NCBI RefSeq assembly: GCF_905475345.1
Contig: NC_066595.1
Span: 7,167,001 to 7,231,000 of the forward strand
DNA from: Vespula vulgaris
Taxonomy: Eukaryota > Arthropoda > Insecta > Hymenoptera > Vespidae
Length of the DNA stretch: 64,000 nucleotides
Direction of reading: 5' to 3'
Part shown: positions 12,401-24,135 of the stretch, in pieces
Numbering within the stretch: the first letter of the stretch is position 1
How the letters are laid out: every line of letters begins with the position of its first letter
Made by a program: the position numbers and the translations under genes
The notes under the pieces: generated by a model
Seen by the model: the letters and a program-made list of their open reading frames with translations, nothing else
Told to the model about the DNA's origin: nothing
The model's database searches: none

Positions 12401-15400
12401 TGTTGAACCAACGAGTTATTTTGGCAAGCTGATTTTATCTTCGTAAATCGTCCCTGTTCGATAATTAGAAGTAGAATGTTAGAGACGAAGTCGATCTTCG
12501 TGGTGATCGAAAAAACTTTTTCAACGCATTATATAATTAGATTGTTTTTCCTTAATAAATATATTAATATACAATTAATTTTAAATAAATAAATAAATAT
12601 ATGAATAAATAAATATATATATATATTTATATAAATAAAAATATATATTTATATATATTTATTTATTTATATATTATATGTATACACATAGATACATACA
12701 TACACACACGCACACACATATATGTATATATTTATGCATGTATGTACATATAACTTTTCAGACAATGAAAGAAAAAAAAGCTGTTTTTGGTATTTCTTTC
12801 ATAGAAAGTTTAGAAAACAATCTTTTTAAAGCAAATTGCTTTTCTATCTATCGCGTGCTAGTTTTTTTTTATCTATCTTATTATCGTATTAACTTTCGTT
12901 TGTGTCTCTAATACATCGATTAACACAGTGTCTTTTAAACACATACTCTGAACTTTTAACGATTATTTGACAACAAATGAAGTAAAACAAGTAAATGCGT
13001 ACATCGCCCGCACGTTATCTCGATTTATTCGGAGATTCTTTAACTTTTTCGATATTCGATGATTCATTCTAAACGACCGAACTTAATTTCTTTTTTCGAT
13101 ACCCTATCTACTTTTTTCTTTCTTTCTTTTAAATCGCTATCTTTTAAATCGCTTTCTTTTAAATGCTAACTACTAAAAATTCAATGTTATATATAATTTA
13201 ATCTTCAATAAACAAAGAATTATATCTGTAAAAGTAAATTTTTTGTTGAGAATGGCTTAGGAAAACTATAATACAATGTAATCGCATCATTATGATTGTT
13301 TTAAGAGATAATTTTTGTTTATTTTTTCTTTTTTCTTAAAACTAAAAGTGTTAAAAGCATAGCGACTGAAATCTATTGCTTATTTTACATAAAGAAGAAT
13401 TTTTTACATGATGAAATGAATAATGGAAAGGAACGAAATTTATTTTAATAATAAATTTATTTAATTTGTTTAATTTGTTTAATAATATTTAATAGTAATA
13501 TGTCTTTAAAGTTTTTTAAGTCGTATTACTGATTTTCACGGAAATCAATTATCGTGAAGGAAATTGTTAATAGAATTTGTGGATTCGTGGTGAAGTAGTG
13601 ATATTGTAAGTTAAGTACCGAATAAATATAATTATTTGTACAAAGTATATTCTTTGGAAAACATAATTGTGTATTTGTAAATGTTTATGTTCGAAAATTC
13701 ATTCGTTACGAATCGTTAAATTGATACTCATAATAATATAGAAAGGTAACTTGTAGTAAGTACTTGATCCCTATGGAGTAGCACCATCGGTAGGTTTTCT
13801 AAAGAGCTCTAATAATGTAGGATTATATAATAGGGTCGAAAAAGAAAAAACGTGTACTTTAAAAGGTCCTGTAATCTTAATGGTCTTATTTTAAAGATTA
13901 TTTTTCTAATTCAAAAAAATCATTGATACAATAAAATTATATATAAGTCCACTTTCTCCTGTTTTGTAAATGTTTAAAAAATATATATTAAAAAATTGTT
14001 ATCTAAAAGTTCTTTTACTTTTCTTGATTTATTTTAAATAATTAAATTAAATTTTATTATTTTTAGTTTATTACATTTTAGTTTATTATTATATATTATA
14101 TTAGTTTAATTTATTGTTATTTTATATCAGTATTACTTTTAATACATGAAACATAGTTAATGGGAAAGTAAAGTATAAGATCATTAAAAAAAATAAAACT
14201 AAAAAAAAACTTAAAAAAATTGGAACGAAAAAAATACAAATTTCTCGAGTTGAAAGTTTTGAGAAAATCGAGGAGAAAAAAAAGGGAAAAATAAAAAGTG
14301 AACGCCATCTAAAAAGAGAATTTTGGTATACGGATAATCTTTACAATCAAGATAGCGTATAATGAGTGGTTTTGTACAAAAATCTTTCTTGTAGTAGCAT
14401 TTACTAGGCGCTTTTTTCCTTCCTATTCATTTCTATTACTTGACAGGTAAAAAAGGTGCATACTGCCGATCATTGTGTGGTAGCTTTGTTGACCGCGTCG
14501 CGTGCTATACGTTTATTTCTTTTTATTTCTTTTTCACTGTGTACAAAGCTAAGCTTTCTGTGCTTCGAAGCTATCGAAGACATTGATGTTCTTCATATAT
14601 TCGCATAATTTTTTTTTTGCCTAAAAACTAATTTATCATCATTTATTGAAAACTATAATTGTGACATATTTAATTATTAAATATGGTAATTCGCAATGTT
14701 TATTTGAGTTCGACGATTTTGTAGACTAAAAACTTAGAACTCACATTATTTAAATTAAACAGTCTTTCTAATTTTTATTCATATATTTTTAAATATTTAT
14801 GAATAAAAAATGAATTATGACACGAACGAATTAAAAGGATGAATTCTTATTTTTCAAGTTTACAAAGTACTTTATTCAGACACGTCAATAACAATAAGGA
14901 GAGAAATCACCTTAGAAAATGAGAGATGAACTTTCTCTATGGGTACTTCGACTGTTTAGTAATCCTGTTACTAAGGCAGTCAAAGAATTCATTCTTTAAA
15001 TGTCAACCAACTGCACTAAACACTAACTTGACAAAGGAGATAGTAAATTTTCTTAAAGAAATTTTGAAAACAAAATCTGTACCTATCCAACTAACCTGTA
15101 AGAAACTTCTATAGTATCTCGGAGAGTAATAGTTCCAAAAAATATTTCCAAAGGGTTTTTAAATTCGGAACAATTTGGACCATTTGTGAACTAAATAGTG
15201 TTGTCGTTATTTTCATGTTGTAATATTTCAATTTTTTTTTGTATACCTTTTCTCAACCGAATAGAAATTGCTAGGAATAAAAAATAAATTACTTTTTGTG
15301 TAATGTTGATATATTATATAAGATTAATATTTATGTTTTTATTTTCGTGAAAATTCTTGAGATATTTTATAATATAATTGAATTATTGATGATCTTTTAA

Positions 15401-15480
15401 TTATCATATGGTTAACATAAAAAAAAAACGTTGTATATGTGAAACAGAAAAACGGATATATGTGAAACAGAGAAAGTGAG
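12401..15480. other. AT-rich intergenic, no gene recognised
   Basis: Mostly AT-rich with an (AT/ATA)n zone at 12560-12740 and a slightly GC-richer patch near 14400-14580. Nothing coding is supported. Confidence 0.6.
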
Positions 15481-15489
15481 GGAGGAAGA

Positions 15490-15560
15490 GAGAGAAAGAG
15501 AGAGAGAGAGAGGGAGGGAGAGAGGGAGAGAGAGAGAGAGAGAGAGAAAGAGAAAGTGAG
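15490..15560. repeat. (GA)n tract
   Basis: GAGA microsatellite with minor interruptions. Confidence 0.9.
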
Positions 15561-15591
15561 AAGAGAGAGAAGTTGGGATGGCAACTACGAC

Positions 15592-15632
15592 ATAACCCTT
15601 TTGATGAAAAGATTACTGGAAAAGGGTTAAGG
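15592..15632. promoter_or_regulatory. Inverted pair of Krueppel-like sites
   Basis: TAACCCTTTT at 15593-15602 and AAAAGGGTTAA at 15620-15630 face each other. The known Krueppel zinc-finger consensus is close to AAAAGGGTTAA, so the second is an exact match by eye and the first matches its reverse complement. The pair lies about 2.9 kb upstream of the first hunchback coding exon, and gap genes such as Krueppel are established cross-regulators with hunchback. Binding is inferred. Confidence 0.4.
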
Positions 15633-15928
15633 AGAATTTTTTGATGAAACTGTCAGTTTTTCAATTTTTTTCCTCCGTAAGGCTGAATGCCTATTTTTTA
15701 TACATATAAACCTGAACGAAAAAATTAAAGGATGATTTATAACTGTTGTTAAATATTCCAGTTTGGGATCCTTAAAGTTGAGAGAAGAATATTTTTTATT
15801 TGTTTAATTTTTTGGAAATTTGCAATTATTTTTTAACATTGGATTTTATACCACGAATGTGAATTTCTAGAACCGAACTGATATATTCGACTAATTCTTT
15901 TTTTGTGCGATGAAATATGCAAATGCGA

Positions 15929-15966
<38 letters not shown>

Positions 15967-16007
15967 TATGTATATATACATATTTACATATATATATATA
16001 TATATAC
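15929..16007. repeat. Two (AT)n microsatellites
   Basis: AT runs at about 15930-15967 and 15988-16007. Confidence 0.9.
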
Positions 16008-16339
16008 AGTAACATCTACACATATGTATTTATTAATAGAAGCGTATTATTTCATACGTAGCAATAAAGAGAAAAATTTATCGAGCAAAATTGGTTTGAA
16101 TCTTGAAATGAAAATAAGAATCAAAATAATGAAAAACGGAGAAAAAAGTATGGAAGAAAAGAAAAAAAAAGTAGGAGAAGAAGATGTATATAGTATAAGT
16201 GGAAGAAAGAAAGGATTCTACGTTATTAGAAACTTTACGGGAGAAAAGAACGGTAAACGGACTGATACGATTCGTTCTTAACGGATCTTTTCTTACTTGG
16301 GGCGTAAACGATTCGCAAAAAGTTTACCGAGTAAGGACA

Positions 16340-16480
16340 AGGCGGGGTAAAAGACACAGAGGAGTGGGGTATGGACGAGCCTATGAATCCGTAAAGAGCG
16401 CTTGTGATTGGAGGGGCTAAATGCGTTAGGGAAGGGATTTCTCAGTTTATAAAGTAACTCCGAACCCTCAAATAAATGGG
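16340..16480 (+). promoter_or_regulatory. Candidate hunchback promoter (TATA at 16448)
   Basis: A GC-richer stretch (GGCGGGGTAAAAGACACAGA onward) ends in TTTATAAAG at 16446-16454, a good TATA-box match, about 2.07 kb upstream of the hunchback ATG and on the same strand. The block is inside the duplicated segment, and the sequence just before the box (GGAGGGGCTAAATGCGTTAG) is conserved in the other copy. A transcription start near 16478 would make the downstream duplicated DNA the 5' leader and first intron. Inferred, not proven. Confidence 0.4.
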
Positions 16481-18265
16481 TATTCGACTTTCAATCTTAG
16501 AAGCATGAGCTTGTAGTAAAGAGAGTAGAAGGACGAGAAAGAAAAAAAAAATCAAGTATGTGCTTGTGCGTGAGTGTATGTGTACTTGAAGCTGTGTATT
16601 TCGCATAACGAAGCCAAAACTACTACAGTGATTTTCAAAGGGAAATTTGTTGACCTCTGTGTTTCTCTCGTTTTGTATATCTACGTTGGTGCTAAGTAAG
16701 AAGGAGGAAGAGAAGAAGAAGAATAAGAGAGAGAAAGAGAAATAGTAGCAGATCCTTCGATTAAGGATTCCCGTATTTGCGAAGGTCTTCGTTTGGAAGA
16801 AAACCAGCTTTTATATCGGGAAGGAATAGTAAGTGTATTTTGTGATTTTTACAAATATTTTTTCCTTCATCTTTTTCCACGATTTTTGGACCGAAAACTA
16901 TCATCATCAATGTAATCGCAAAAATCTTTTTTTGAATAATCCTAAATCCGACGGAATTTCTTCTTAACGTTTCGTTCTAAGTTTCAAGTTACTTACGTTT
17001 AGAAATCAAAAGAACATTTAGAAAAACAGAACAAAAGTACGTCTTTCGCGAAGTTAACTTTGACTTTGTTTTTGATCGTGCGTATTCTATAATCCATTTG
17101 AAATGAGACGAGTTTGCGACAATGTTTATTAAAGCTCTTTTTTTGTTTAATTTTTGTTGAGAAACGTAGATATATATATTTCCGAGAATGGGGAACCATT
17201 CGTATTCGTATATAAGTATTAAGTCGGAAAGATCATTCGCGAAAGTTTTCTAATCGAAAAGGTTTTTCAGTTAATTTGCTTATGCGAATTCGTCTGTTAT
17301 TTCATTTTCGAAATTCATCAAAGTATCTTGTATCAAAAGAACTTGATTGACCTTAAAATAACGTTCGGAAGATTTTTTTGTTTTTTTTTTGAAGGGTACT
17401 AACGATTATTTGCGATTATTTCGCTCGTCGCACGGATAAGCAAGTCGTATATTTTTAATTCGCTAGCACGACGTAGGACAACTAATTTATACAAATATCC
17501 AAGGAGATATCTCATGTCTTTCTCGTTTCTTCTCTCTTTCTCTTTGCTAGTATCTTTTCCGCCCATGTTGCCATTTCTTCATTCGAGTCATTGAAATGAT
17601 ATTCGAACACTCACTCATACATTTACATCGTCCCTTTGCCACAAGTTCTCTATTTACGAAAATTCGACATTCGGTTTAACCTTCGATTCGACATCTCTAT
17701 TATTTCGTTTGTAAAAGAAAATAATTTTCTAGTCGTGGAAGTGATAACTCAACAAAAGGTAATCCGTTTTCTCTTGTTCTCTATTTCTTCATTTCTTAAT
17801 GTTAAGGAATAAAATGCGATTAAAAATTATATTTTCGTTCACGGTCCTTCGCAAGGATTTATTTTGTACCAATTTTGTTCTCGAGAAAATTTTTTCTTTC
17901 ATTTCTTTCACTTTAAAACGTCACAGATGGCCGTCAAAATTTTATTTATGACACTTTGTAGATAACGTAAAGGACAATGAGACTCGGGTAAAAGTTAAAG
18001 GCTGGGATATTTCGACCTGGTACGTACCCCAAGATTACTCTTCGTTTTCGTTCGTTGCTCCAGTTGAATAACTCAACCGGACATACCCTCGTTACTCTTT
18101 CGTTTTCTTTTCTTTAGTATCCCTTGCCTGAAGAAAGAAGAGGTCCGGTAGAAAGCTTGTTGAAACTATTTAACTGAGAATTTACCTACGGTTTGTGTAC
18201 GGTCGGCAGTAGGTTTAGCCTTCAAGTTATTCACTACCCTTTTTCACAGGATTTTGTACAATCTG
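16406..18265 (+). repeat. Diverged direct duplication, copy 2, upstream of hunchback
   Basis: Partner of 28-1595 (offset about 16.37 kb). Long stretches are alignable with small indels, with identity by eye roughly two thirds and higher in blocks such as 17064-17140. A 380-bp stretch (about 17655-18032) has no match in copy 1, so it is either an insertion here or a deletion there. It ends roughly 250 bp before the first hunchback coding exon, so the duplication covers the putative promoter and non-coding leader or intron but not the coding region. Confidence 0.8.
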
Positions 18266-18520
18266 TATAAATACCGAATCCCATACTTCGTTTTGTCATT
18301 TACATTGTTTGTAGGACACGAAGATTGACGTTCAATTTTTCACGGGTTTTAGCTAACGTCTTTGTTCTTTTTCCGCTGGTACATAGAATATACTCACTTG
18401 ATATTTCTTCCGAAAATATAATTTTGCAAATTTTTCAACAATTATTTTCTCAAGCACGTCGCTTAACAACGCGTATCCAATTAATTGGGAACTTCACTTT
18501 GTTTCACGTAGGAAATTAAA

Positions 18521-18577
18521 ATGAGAGGAAATTGTGAAAACACAGAATCTGTCGTACGTGGGTCGAATCAACAGCAA

Positions 18578-18627
<50 letters not shown>

Positions 18628-18727
18628 ACAACAACAACAGTCACAGCAACAAACTATTGTCAACGACGAAAAACATCCCCACCATTCATCAACCACGCCC
18701 GCTTGGGTTAATACAGATAGAACTGTG
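18521..18727 (+). CDS. hb: hunchback coding exon 1
   Basis: 69 codons from ATG to a consensus donor (GTG|GTGAGT), phase 0. It carries the polyGln run encoded by mixed CAG/CAA codons at 18569-18640. Nine bases of 5' UTR (18512-18520) precede the ATG after the splice acceptor, so at least one non-coding exon must lie upstream. Confidence 0.88.
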
Positions 18728-20981
18728 GTGAGTAATCGTCTGAATCCCCCATTCCCTCTCTTTTTCTTTTTCTCTTATTTTATTGTCCTGTGCTAGTAAG
18801 CTTTCACGTACACTTACCTTCACACATACATAAATAGTTACCCTTCTCACTCTCTCACCCTTCCTCGTGTTCTATCGTTCGCAAGACTCCCCCTTTCTCC
18901 ATCGACAAAATGTCGCTTTTCTGCCTTCAATGGAGTTTTCTCGATCATCGAAAATAAGCCGCTGATTTTTTCTTTTTTTTCTTTTTTCATCGTAGAAAGA
19001 AGAAGCAGTTGAAGATAAAAACGACGATTCGGGAATGTCACCAGGAGATTACACGAGTAATTCAACGTCTCCTATGAGTGGAGTATCTTTTTCAGCGCCA
19101 AATTGCAGCTTATCGCCTGGAAGTTCAACTTCGCAAGATTCGAATAATATCCAATCTAATAATTCGGATTACAGTCCACAACAAATGTTTAATGAATGTA
19201 GAGTACCTGGCGAATTCAACCAACTTGGACAGACCGATGATTCTCAAATGGCTATGAACGTTGTTCCTGATGCTGTGAGATCTACCTGCGATAACGGAGA
19301 TACGTTCCAATGTCCCATTTGTGGTGCAATAAGTTTAAATAGGTACGTGGAAGAGTATTATCGTATGATAAGACTATATAATCTTATTATACATCTTCTT
19401 ATATATAATTCAATTCATTATGATATTAATTACAAACGATAATACGAGAATCTTGTTTGTTTGTTTAATACATATTTTTAAATATGTTATTACTTTTGCA
19501 GATCTAGTTTTTCGGAACATTTATCGAATCATTACGGCAATAGATCCGAAACTCGAGATAATGGAAACAATGAATTGAATGACATAAGCGTTCCTGGGAC
19601 TTCTCGAGACGGTAACAGTCAAACTTCACCGAATACTGAAGAAAGATCGGAAATTGAAGAAATTGAAGAACCGGGACTTCGTGTACCACGAGTAAACTCG
19701 CAAGGCAGAGTGAAAACCTTCCGATGTAAGCAATGCCAATTCATCGCTCTAACGAAACTCGAATTTTGGGAACATAGCCGTAGACACATAAAAGCAGAGA
19801 AGTTATTAACTTGCCCGAAGTGCCCATTTGTCACCGAATACAAACATCATTTGGAATATCATTTAAGAAATCATTTTGGCTCGAAACCGTTCAAGTGTGA
19901 TAAGTGTTCTTATTCTTGCGTGAACAAATCGATGTTGAACAGCCATTTAAAATCTCATTCAAATGTGTATCAATACAGATGTGCCGATTGTTGTTACGCA
20001 ACGAAATATTGTCATTCGCTTAAGTTACACTTACGAAAGTATACTCATCTACCCGCGATGGTACTAAATGCAGATGGTTCGCCTAATCCATTACCGATAA
20101 TTGATATTTATGGTACCAGAAGAGGACCAAAAAACAAATCTAAAGTGCAAAAGAAGGAAGGAGTTGTTCGAAGATCGAATACTGAACAAACGAATTCAGT
20201 ACCGAGAATGGTAACAGTATCTCCTCAAGTTTCACCTGCGAATTCTCTTGCTACTTCAATGAACTCAACTGTTGTGAATCCATCATCTTCCACTATCATC
20301 AGTGATACAGTCAACGACATGACCAACACTATGAACGTTGTTAATCAGTCTACGGCTACACCCTACAATCCAATATACCCCGGCTTTCAATTAACAAATC
20401 CTTTACCAGTTCAAGAAGCTCAGGAGAGGCTGATGCCATTGGATCTGAGCATGCGTCCATTGTCATGCTCGTATGAAAATAATACCGTGAATAATCAACC
20501 AAGAAGGTCGATTACTTCGACCAAAGGAAAGGGCACAAATAGACGAAAGGGCAAGGCGTATAAACTTGATCGTCGGTTAGTTGTTTCGGATAATGAAACG
20601 GATGAAGAAACCACACCACAATTGCAGCCCACTAATGAATTTTCGAGAACGATAGAAAACGACGTTCGTAGCTTAGAAGATCAGTTGGAAGATCAACAAT
20701 CAGAAATTCATTCCGAGGATCACCCAGAAGATTTTTCCGAAGATCGTCCAGATTATCATCTTCCATCGTGTTCAAGGGATCCAGTTCCAAGATATCGTCC
20801 CACTACAAACGGTGATTCATTATTTTGCTATTACTGTGAAATAGCATTTGGTAACGTTATAATGTATACGGAACATATGAATTATCATGGATATGAAGAT
20901 CCATATACTTGCAATAAGTGCAGTCACAAATGTAACGATAAGGTGGCCTTCTTCCTTCATATAGGAAGATCGAAACATTAG
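18521..20981 (+). CDS. hb: Hunchback, gap-class zinc-finger transcription factor (3 coding exons)
   Basis: Coding exons 18521-18727, 18996-19342 and 19502-20981 join in phases 0 and 2 to give 677 residues. In order: polyGln of 24 (about residues 17-40); N-terminal C2H2 finger (173-195) split by intron 2; four clustered middle fingers (about 258-367); a conserved block after them with LPIIDIYGTRRGPK; PLDLS (497-501), a P-x-DLS CtBP-type motif; a basic block (about 527-543); an acidic stretch (about 548-603); and the two C-terminal fingers (626-677) ending GRSKH, which in this family mediate dimerisation. The finger order and the C-terminal pair are diagnostic of Hunchback/Ikaros-type proteins. 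The family acts in anterior-posterior patterning and neuroblast timing in the nucleus. The start at 18521 is the first ATG after an acceptor (CACGTAG at 18505-18511). Confidence 0.95.
18569..18640 (+). repeat. CAG/CAA repeat encoding polyglutamine in Hunchback
   Basis: 24 consecutive glutamine codons, then Ser and three more Gln. The CAG and CAA mixture lowers slippage, but length variation between individuals is still likely. Confidence 0.95.
18996..19342 (+). CDS. hb: hunchback coding exon 2
   Basis: Begins after TTTTTTCATCGTAG in phase 0 and ends AG|GTACGT in phase 2. It encodes a Ser/Asn-rich segment (SPGDYTSNSTSPMSG) and the first half of the N-terminal zinc finger (FQCPICGAISLN). Confidence 0.92.
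19502..20981 (+). CDS. hb: hunchback coding exon 3
   Basis: Starts after TACTTTTGCAG, completing the split arginine codon and the N-terminal finger (SSFSEHLSNH). It holds the four middle fingers, the PLDLS motif, the basic and acidic blocks and both C-terminal fingers, and ends with TAG at 20979-20981. Confidence 0.95.
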
Positions 20982-21449
20982 TAAATATAAATGTTTCTCT
21001 TTTTTTGTCTCTCTCTTTTTCTTTGTTATATTTTAAACTGTTTGCATTATATTACTTTCTATTAAAAAAAAAAAAAAAAAAAAAAAAACTCATAGAAGAT
21101 CTTATTCATAATATTATATTGTTATAATAACGACCAAATGAATTCTTCTAAAATAAGGGTTTTCACATGTTCCTTAAGAGAAAAAGAAGAAGTAGAAAAA
21201 AGAAATTATTAGTAATAACTGTAAAAGAGTTTAACTCTTGAATATCTTGTATTTGAGCGTAGAAACAATTACGCATAACTCGACTAGTCAAAATTCTAGT
21301 TTTCTAATAGTTAAGTATACTAGTTTCTAGTATATGCGATAAATTATATAAAAGAAAATGGAACCTTCTTTGATATTAAGAAAGTTTATATGCAAATCAC
21401 TTCGTGATTTCATATTTATACGTCTTTTGTGTAAAAAAGATATAGTATA

Positions 21450-21498
<49 letters not shown>

Positions 21499-22300
21499 GA
21501 AAGCATAGTATAATTAAAAAATGAAATGTCTAGAATTATACTTTTTTGAAAGGAATTTATCATAAAAAGAGTATATAATTATTATATAGAAATATATATA
21601 TTTTTTGAAGTATAAACGTTTTACTGTTTCGAAGAAAAAATGTAAAGTCTGTAATTTTTTATAGTAGGATATAGCGTAGAAATGTGACTGAACCTTTATT
21701 TTTGAGTTTATAAAATCCATGATCTTCGATGAATGGTAATTGCTACATTGATCAGACGAATCATACGTTGATTTAACATTTTTTTGATCGACGAAATTTT
21801 TGTTTATATCCAATCAATTGACTATATTATCTTTTTTTTTCTTCTTCTTACATTGACATTTAACGCATCGTCGTTATTTATTTTCGAACAATAGATCTTT
21901 TTTTATTTTTTTGCAACAGAATCCGTTCCATCGTAGTTCATGCTGATTTACTCTATTGTTATGGCACGAAAAATGAAAAACATAAATAATCGTCTCGCTT
22001 ATGTGTGCCATTTACTCAGGGTTTAGACTTAGTATTATTGTACTTAATTTTTCGACATTCCGCTGATATCCATATATCCATGAATATATATATATATACA
22101 TATACATATATATCATTTCAATATATATTTATTATTTATATAACACGAAAGAATTTATTATATTAATTTCTTTTTTCTTTCGCATTCTGTTTTATCGATC
22201 GTTGATTAAAACAAGACTGCAGCGCCAGTATTATTAGTACCTAGTATTAATTACGTTGTAAACTTAAATCGACTTTAATACATTTGATATAATGCATTTT
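20982..22300 (+). other. hunchback 3' UTR and downstream DNA (end not defined)
   Basis: AT-rich sequence after the stop. A run of 25 A lies at 21064-21088 and an (AT)n at about 21454-21495. No confident AATAAA signal was found close to the stop, so the polyadenylation site is not placed. A paired Nanos-response-type element as known in the Drosophila mRNA was not recognised. Confidence 0.4.
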
Positions 22301-24067
22301 GATATGACTAACATGCTTCTTATGATAAAAAAAAAGTAAAAAGTAAAAGATATGAAATGGCCATAATTGATTGAAAGATTACCGACCGTCGATATAGATT
22401 GACTTCTTGAATACTTTTTCTTCTTTATTTCACTGATTCAAATCATTTCAATTCTATAGTTTCTCACTTACGATTTTCTTGAAACAATAATAGAATTATC
22501 GAACGATACCGTTAGAACTAGCATTTACTTTTGATATTAAGTCGATAAGTTTACAAGATTTTTCCTCGAACTGTTTTGCCAGGTCGGTATTTCAGAGTTC
22601 TTCTATAAAAAATGACAATTTCTGTCATTGACAAATCATAGCAGTAGACTCATGTAATACAATAATCAGATGTTAACACACAAAGTTTCCGATTATATAC
22701 CATGTTAAAATAAAAAAATGTTGTTTTCTTTTCAAACCATTCTTATCTTTTAATATTCCCAAAAACTTATCGATTAATTTACCGTCGATGTTATTATTCG
22801 AGAGTTTTATTAATTTGAAATTATCAATTGGCTCAGTTTATTTCTCAGTTTATTTCTGTAAAGTTTATTGACACGAGTCTGTCCAGTGGAACGGAAAAGG
22901 AGCTTATTCACGGATGATTTTTCTATCAGACGTCAAACCATACTGGATAATAAGAGCACGTCAGTCAATTGTCAATCAATATGTAAATTGCCACGGGTCG
23001 ACACTCCCATAGGAAATTCCTCATTTAACTCGGATCTCGTGTATAAGAGGAAAGAGTTTCGCTTTACGAACGAAAAAATTGAGTAAATTTAATTAAATTT
23101 AAATTTAATCTTCTTTCTAATACCTTCTTTAAGTTATCTTTGAATTTAACGGTATTGGTATTTTCTCATTCAGTCAATTTTGAAAAAGGTATAGGTATTA
23201 CGATTTGTACGTTATGATCATTAATCTTTTCTTCGTTTATCTTCTCAGAAAAAAAAAGAAATACATTTGAATAATCTTTATTGCATGCATTAGAAAAACA
23301 TAATAGGTCGTCTATCGATTAATTAAGACGTGGGTGGTAAACTTTTTATAATTTTCTAATGAACCGATTAAGAGACGAAACGAATGGAAGTACTTGATAG
23401 AAAAGTGAAGAAATCGTCATAAATGGTGGCCATTTTGAAACGATGTCGAACGTTAATGAAGCTTTTAATTTCAATCGATAGAATAGAGATAAGAGGAGAT
23501 AATTGATAGTGGTATGCAACTTTGGCTTTTGTGGTATTATAGACGGAAGATCTTAAAAATTTATAGAAAGTTTCAATAGAAAACGAACGGCTTCGGTTTC
23601 GACTGCGTTTAGTCGATATTGGAGATTGGCCTAGATTTTAACGTGAACTCTTTGAAATGACACTGCCAATTAAATGAATGCAATTTTCAATATGAAGTGT
23701 TGAGAGCCGTCACTTCGCGAACAATTTAGCTTTTCATTGGCACGGTAATAAATGTATCTTTTGTTACGAGAGCATAAGGAAAGCGTAATATGATAAATAA
23801 ACAAAAAGGCATGCTTTTATAAATGGTTAATGTTAAATGGTTAATGTCTTTTTATCTTACTCCTTTTTACGTCTGTATAATTTAATACCTGTTATATTTT
23901 TAATCTTTCATTACGTAATGTTATAAAAAACCTTTATATGACATTTCTATGTTGTAAAAAGGCGATTATGTTGATTTTCGAGCAAAGTAAATTCATTCAA
24001 ATCCTACGAGATTTTCTATTTCGAGAGTAAATACGATGAATAAGAGAGAGAGAGAGAGAAAGAAAGC

Positions 24068-24135
<68 letters not shown>

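Noticed and set aside
21064..21088. Run of 25 A as a retrocopy tail or polyadenylation mark
   Set aside because: The gene has introns, and poly-A/T runs are common throughout the window.
20982..22300. Nanos-response-element search in the hunchback 3' region
   Set aside because: Isolated GTTGT and ATTGTA strings occur, but not in the paired spacing known from Drosophila.
22868..23086. 72-codon open frame on +
   Set aside because: Reasonable composition but no recognisable similarity, promoter or splice context.
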